Positions 60,902 to 64,000 of a DNA stretch of 64,000 nt are shown piece after piece; the first letter of the stretch is position 1, and each line of letters starts with the position of its first letter. The position numbers were made by a program, and so were the translations under genes. Under the pieces are notes generated by a model. It ran no database searches, was not told where the DNA came from, and saw only the letters and a program-made list of their open reading frames with translations. The DNA lies in assembly GCF_900167135.1 (NCBI RefSeq), contig NZ_FUWZ01000001.1:868001-932000 (forward strand), given 5' to 3'. The DNA is from Chitinophaga eiseniae (GTDB taxonomy: Bacteria > Bacteroidota > Bacteroidia > Chitinophagales > Chitinophagaceae).

Positions 60902-60931
60902 ACGGGTCGGAGGCATCATGCCCCGACCCGT
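60902..60931 (+). terminator. Intrinsic terminator of rtcB
   Basis: ACGGGTCGG at 60902-60910 pairs with CCGACCCGT at 60923-60931 (9 bp, with inner GGC/GCC pairing), followed by CTTTTT. It lies 22 bp past the rtcB stop. Confidence 0.85.
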
Positions 60932-60998
60932 GCTTTTTCCCGGGGTGGTGGTAAATGTGAGAAAGAATGAGTATTTTAATGAGCTCATTTTTCTACCT

Positions 60999-62090
60999 AT
61001 GACCCAACGGCTACAATCCCTCGATTTGATGAGGGGCGTTATCATGCTTCTACTGGCAGCGGAAAGCACGCATCTGTACTGGGCGCTTGATAGTCTGCCA
61101 TCCGGTAATGCATGGCATACGTTTATGCAACAGTTCTTCCATCATCCGTGGAACGGGCTGCGGGCGTGGGACCTGGTGCAACCTGCTTTCATGACAATAG
61201 CCGGCACAGCCATGTATTTGTCGTGGAATGCCAAATCAAAGAAGGGTGTCAGCTGGCAACAAAATTTTACACATATTGCGTGGCGTTGCGGGAAATTATT
61301 TATATTCGGTACCGCATTGCATTGCGTATATGCGGGGCGGTTAGTCTGGGAGTTATGGAATGTGCTCACGCAGTTGTCCGTAACCACGATCATTGCATAT
61401 CTAATTATCCGCCGTTCTGTAGTATATCAGCTGGTGGTCAGCCTGTTGCTGCTCCTTGCCACTGATGTTATGTATCGTTTTATTCTTTTACCTGGATTCG
61501 AGGATGCTTTTACACAAGGGCACAATTTCGGTGCCTACCTGGATACGGTCCTGATGGGAAAAATCAACCCGGACGGATGGGTCGCGATCAATTGTATCCC
61601 TACGGCTGCACATACCATCTGGGGCGTGCTGGCGGGGAAGCTGCTGGTGGGCCCGCAAACACCGTTACAGAAAACGCGTGTATTGGCAATAGCCGGTATA
61701 GTTGGCCTGGTGGCCGGTTTCGGGTTGGATGCCGCCGGGATAACGCCGATCATTAAACGTATCAGCACCGCTTCTTTTGTGCTGGCTTCCGGCGGATGGG
61801 TGATGCTGATCATGGCGCTGTTTTACTGGCTGGCTGATGTGCGGGGATATGTACGATACGCCTGGATAGCCTCCGTAGCAGGTATGAACGCCATCTTCAT
61901 CTACCTGTTTTTTGAAACGGTAGGTGTACAATGGGTGAACCCTACCACAGGTATTTTTGTGAAAGGCTTTACAGCCATGTTGGGCATACCGGAAACAATC
62001 CGGGACATCCTGTCAGCCCTGACGGTACTGGCGCTGGAATGGGGCCTTTGTTACTGGCTCTTCAAACGAAAGATATTCTTCAAATTATAA
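60999..62090 (+). CDS. DUF5009/HGSNAT-like acyltransferase family membrane protein
   Basis: The 363-residue protein has about ten membrane helices and begins MTQRLQSLDLMRGVIMLLLA, the R-x-x-S-L-D-x-x-R-G motif of the HGSNAT/DUF1624/DUF5009 acyltransferases. A conserved His lies in the first loop (ESTHLYWALD). Other family segments are WVAINCIPTAAHTIWGVLAG and KRISTASFVLASGGWVML. Relatives transfer acetyl groups to sugars across the membrane; substrate unknown. ATG 60999 is preferred over the earlier frame start at 60891, which overlaps the rtcB terminator. Confidence 0.85.
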   Translation: MTQRLQSLDLMRGVIMLLLAAESTHLYWALDSLPSGNAWHTFMQQFFHHPWNGLRAWDLVQPAFMTIAGTAMYLSWNAKSKKGVSWQQNFTHIAWRCGKLFIFGTALHCVYAGRLVWELWNVLTQLSVTTIIAYLIIRRSVVYQLVVSLLLLLATDVMYRFILLPGFEDAFTQGHNFGAYLDTVLMGKINPDGWVAINCIPTAAHTIWGVLAGKLLVGPQTPLQKTRVLAIAGIVGLVAGFGLDAAGITPIIKRISTASFVLASGGWVMLIMALFYWLADVRGYVRYAWIASVAGMNAIFIYLFFETVGVQWVNPTTGIFVKGFTAMLGIPETIRDILSALTVLALEWGLCYWLFKRKIFFKL

Positions 62091-62124
62091 AGAGATCACA
62101 AACGAATAGCTATCTGAGAAACCC

Positions 62125-63327
62125 CTATGAATCAGCCCTGGTATCCTGTACCGGGGCTTCCCTTTTTGTTTCAGGGAGACCGCTCACCATTAACACGATC
62201 AACAGTCCACACAACGCCATGATGCCAAAAGATACCCGCAGATGGGTAGCCTGCGCTACGAAACCTACCAATGGCGGTACGATGAGGAAACCCAGGTAAC
62301 CAATAGTGGAAATAGAAGCCAGTGTTTGTCCGCTGTTAGCATCGCGCGACCTGCCGGCGAGACTGAATACCAGCGGCACAATACAGGATACGCCCAGCCC
62401 GGTAAAAATAAAGCCGATGGCCGTTGTTACAGGATGAGGCAGGAGAATGGCGAGCAGGAGGCCGGACAAAATCAGCCATCCGCTGTAGTACAGCATGTTT
62501 TTAATGCCCATCTGCGCCACAAGGCGGTCGCCGGCAAAACGGCCCAGCGTCATGGCGGCCATGTAAGTCATAAATGAAGCGGTGGCCGCGGTGGCGGTGC
62601 CGCCAGCTACCTTATGAAAGTAAATACTGCTCCAGTCGTACATCGTGTTTTCCGTGGCCATACAGGCGAAGCAGATAAAGGAAAAACGCAGCAACGACTT
62701 GTCAGGCAGCGAAAACGCCGGCTTTTTTACCGGGTTGGCCACCGGTTGGTCTGGATAATTGCGCGGTCCGTAATATAGTGTAAACACCAGCAGCAGCCCG
62801 CTGATGATCAGCATATGCCAGGAAGGCGCCACCTGCATAGACACCATGAGGTAACCGATCCCGGCCCCGGTAGACCCGGCGATGCTCCAGATACCATGGA
62901 AAGTGGTCATGATGGACTTGGGATACATATGTTGCACCTGCACGGCCTGTGCATTCATGGAGAGATTGAGCAGGTTGCGGGAAGAGCCGAAGCAGAAGAG
63001 CGTCAGTGCCAGCTGCCAGAGGCTGGTAGTGAAGCCGGGAAGGCTTAGCACCAGGTTAAACACCATCGCGCCGATCACCATGATTTTCCGGCTGCTGAAG
63101 CTGCCCAGCAGTCTCCCGGTGATGGGCATTGTCAGCATCAGTCCTATGGGCAGCGCCAACAGTACCAATCCCAGCTGTGCCTCGTTGAGGTGGAGCTGTT
63201 GCTGTATGGAGGGTATCCGGGACGCCCAGGTGGAATAACCCAGGCCGGAGATAAAAAAGAAAACGGAAACGGCGGTCCGGTATTGTCGTGCGTTGGCTTC
63301 GGTCGCTTGCGGTATTTCTATGAACAT
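62125..63327 (-). CDS. MFS transporter (YbjJ-like)
   Basis: The 400-residue protein has 12 hydrophobic segments and shows FFISGLGYSTWASRIPSIQQ in helix 1. The following HLNEAQLGLVLLALPIGLML and the cytoplasmic loop GRLLGSFSSRKIM are characteristic of the YbjJ branch. The second half repeats the loop (AGDRLVAQMGIKNML). The substrate is unknown. It converges with the acyltransferase gene (34 bp between stops). The start at 63327 is the first ATG with a family-like N-terminus. Confidence 0.9.
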   Translation of the reverse strand: MFIEIPQATEANARQYRTAVSVFFFISGLGYSTWASRIPSIQQQLHLNEAQLGLVLLALPIGLMLTMPITGRLLGSFSSRKIMVIGAMVFNLVLSLPGFTTSLWQLALTLFCFGSSRNLLNLSMNAQAVQVQHMYPKSIMTTFHGIWSIAGSTGAGIGYLMVSMQVAPSWHMLIISGLLLVFTLYYGPRNYPDQPVANPVKKPAFSLPDKSLLRFSFICFACMATENTMYDWSSIYFHKVAGGTATAATASFMTYMAAMTLGRFAGDRLVAQMGIKNMLYYSGWLILSGLLLAILLPHPVTTAIGFIFTGLGVSCIVPLVFSLAGRSRDANSGQTLASISTIGYLGFLIVPPLVGFVAQATHLRVSFGIMALCGLLIVLMVSGLPETKREAPVQDTRADS

Positions 63328-63376
63328 CTGTGATCGTACACACCTCTTTGAAGAGCCATGAGAAATGCAAAATTAG

Positions 63377-63405
63377 AAAACCCGGAGCGAAAAGCGCCGG
63401 GTTTT
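63377..63405. terminator. Intrinsic terminator after the cyclase gene
   Basis: AAAACCCGG at 63377-63385 pairs with CCGGGTTTT at 63397-63405, giving U-tails in both directions. Positioned to end the leftward cyclase transcript before the MFS gene. Between it and the cyclase stop (63406-63570) there is no gene, only a loose dyad (TTGCTGCC / GGCAGCAA around 63529-63558). Confidence 0.75.
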
Positions 63406-63570
63406 TTTGGCATCCGGAGCATGAGCCCCTGGCGGTATTGTTATTCAGATATTCTATGCCTGACCTTGTTCAAAGTAGTTGTTGCTGTTAAGCCGCAGCG
63501 GGTGCTAAAGAAATTCCTGGGCTTGTCGTTGCTGCCGTTAATCCACAGTGGCAGCAAGAGGGCTCAGGTG

Positions 63571-64000
63571 TCAGCCCCTGGCCAGTTTTGCCATGGCCCG
63601 TACCGGAAACGTCCCTGCGCCTTTGAACTTTGGTGGTACGGCGCTGAAGGTAAACCCATCTTCAGGCAGCAGTTCCAGGTGACAGAGATGCTCTACGATG
63701 AGGATCTCCGCACCCAGCAGCGTGGTATGCACCGGTCTGCTCCGGCCCTGTGTACTATCGATATTATGGGAATCGATGCCGACCAGCTTCACGTCACAGT
63801 CGCGCAGGTAATCAGCGGCATCGGCGGTGAGGTAGGGATGGTTTTCGTAGTAGGCGGGGGTGTTCCAGTGGGTGGCCCAGCCGGTATGTACGAGTACGGC
63901 GCGGTTGCGTATTTCGTGGTGGCGCAGCCGGTCGGCCGTAACGGCCAGGCCGTCCTGGTAAGGCGCCCGGATCACGATGGCGTCCAGGTCGGCGAACCGT
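63571..64000 (-). CDS. Cyclase family protein (kynurenine formamidase-like), C-terminal part, continues past right edge
   Basis: The leftward frame is open from the window edge to the TGA at 63571, about 143 residues. It shows the cyclase-family C-terminal half: AVLVHTGWATHWNTPAYYEN, then YLTADAADYLRDCDVKLVGI, GIDSHNIDSTQG and VHTTLLGAEILIVEHLCHLE. It ends with FTFSAVPPKFKGAGTFPVRA. Family members are metal-dependent hydrolases such as bacterial arylformamidase and isatin hydrolase; the N-terminal HxGTHxDxPxH metal motif lies outside the window, so activity cannot be judged. Confidence 0.88.
   Translation of the reverse strand, partial: RFADLDAIVIRAPYQDGLAVTADRLRHHEIRNRAVLVHTGWATHWNTPAYYENHPYLTADAADYLRDCDVKLVGIDSHNIDSTQGRSRPVHTTLLGAEILIVEHLCHLELLPEDGFTFSAVPPKFKGAGTFPVRAMAKLARG

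Noticed and set aside
1-64000. Search by eye for phage, conjugation, toxin-antitoxin, restriction-modification or other defence genes
   Set aside because: None was recognised; the only hint was the SUKH protein, which has no toxin partner here.

Overview
The window looks like a chromosomal segment of a Bacteroidota bacterium, most probably family Chitinophagaceae (Chitinophaga-like). The grounds are a FecI-type sigma / FecR / SusC triad, several TonB-dependent receptors, STN and carboxypeptidase-regulatory domains on outer-membrane receptors, NrtR- and LytTR-type regulators, the absence of clear Shine-Dalgarno sequences, and -7 boxes of the Bacteroidota form TAnnTTTG. No tRNA, rRNA, insertion sequence, integrase, phage gene or CRISPR array was found. 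Most genes are ordinary chromosomal genes.

Layout. 1-3.2 kb: SusC (cut by the left edge), FecR and an ECF sigma factor, all leftward. 3.5-6.5 kb: a SUKH protein overlapping a TPR protein, then a frameshifted sugar-phosphate isomerase-like gene. 6.7-14 kb: signal peptidase I, amidohydrolase plus MFS exporter plus AraC regulator, a YheT hydrolase and an orphan FecR. 14-25.4 kb: GH116-like glycosidase, DUF1543, TlpA-like thioredoxin, thiolase, hydroxyacid dehydrogenase, P-type ATPase and a GT39-like transferase. 25.4-32.5 kb: an orphan Hpt protein, two unknown proteins, a PAS kinase with a REC-CRP regulator, and an FtsX-type permease. 32.5-40.5 kb: pirin, DUF3829 lipoprotein, large catalase, sulfatase, a candidate small RNA, Spy-like protein and AraC regulator.

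40.7-49.5 kb is the functional centre: ureABC-EFG-D, then a UreH-type nickel permease, a urea transporter and a TonB receptor with a histidine-rich plug. Read together this is a supply line in which nickel crosses the outer membrane (receptor) and inner membrane (permease), urea enters by its channel, and UreEFGD load nickel into UreABC. The receptor is frameshifted as sequenced.

49.5-52.2 kb is a tight four-gene operon: a NUDIX-type regulator with a degenerate catalytic box, DUF4291, a 2-oxoglutarate oxygenase and a PPP-type phosphatase, with a dyad just before the first start codon and a 17-bp hairpin terminator. It is the best candidate here for an undescribed system. 52.2-58.9 kb: a TonB receptor with its LytS/LytTR pair, then an ABC1 kinase with a TetR regulator. 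59-64 kb: rtcB behind a long, apparently structured leader, an acyltransferase-like membrane protein, an MFS transporter and a partial cyclase.

Intergenic space is rich in inverted repeats. Three related hairpin elements built on GCAAAG units (about 107, 151 and 161 bp) lie at 33.3, 36.7 and 56.8 kb; AT-rich long inverted repeats lie at 17.3, 21.2 and 59.1 kb; GC-rich hairpins, two of them after a GTGG, lie at 3.4-3.5 kb and elsewhere. Two genes carry single-base frameshifts, which could be real decay or assembly errors.
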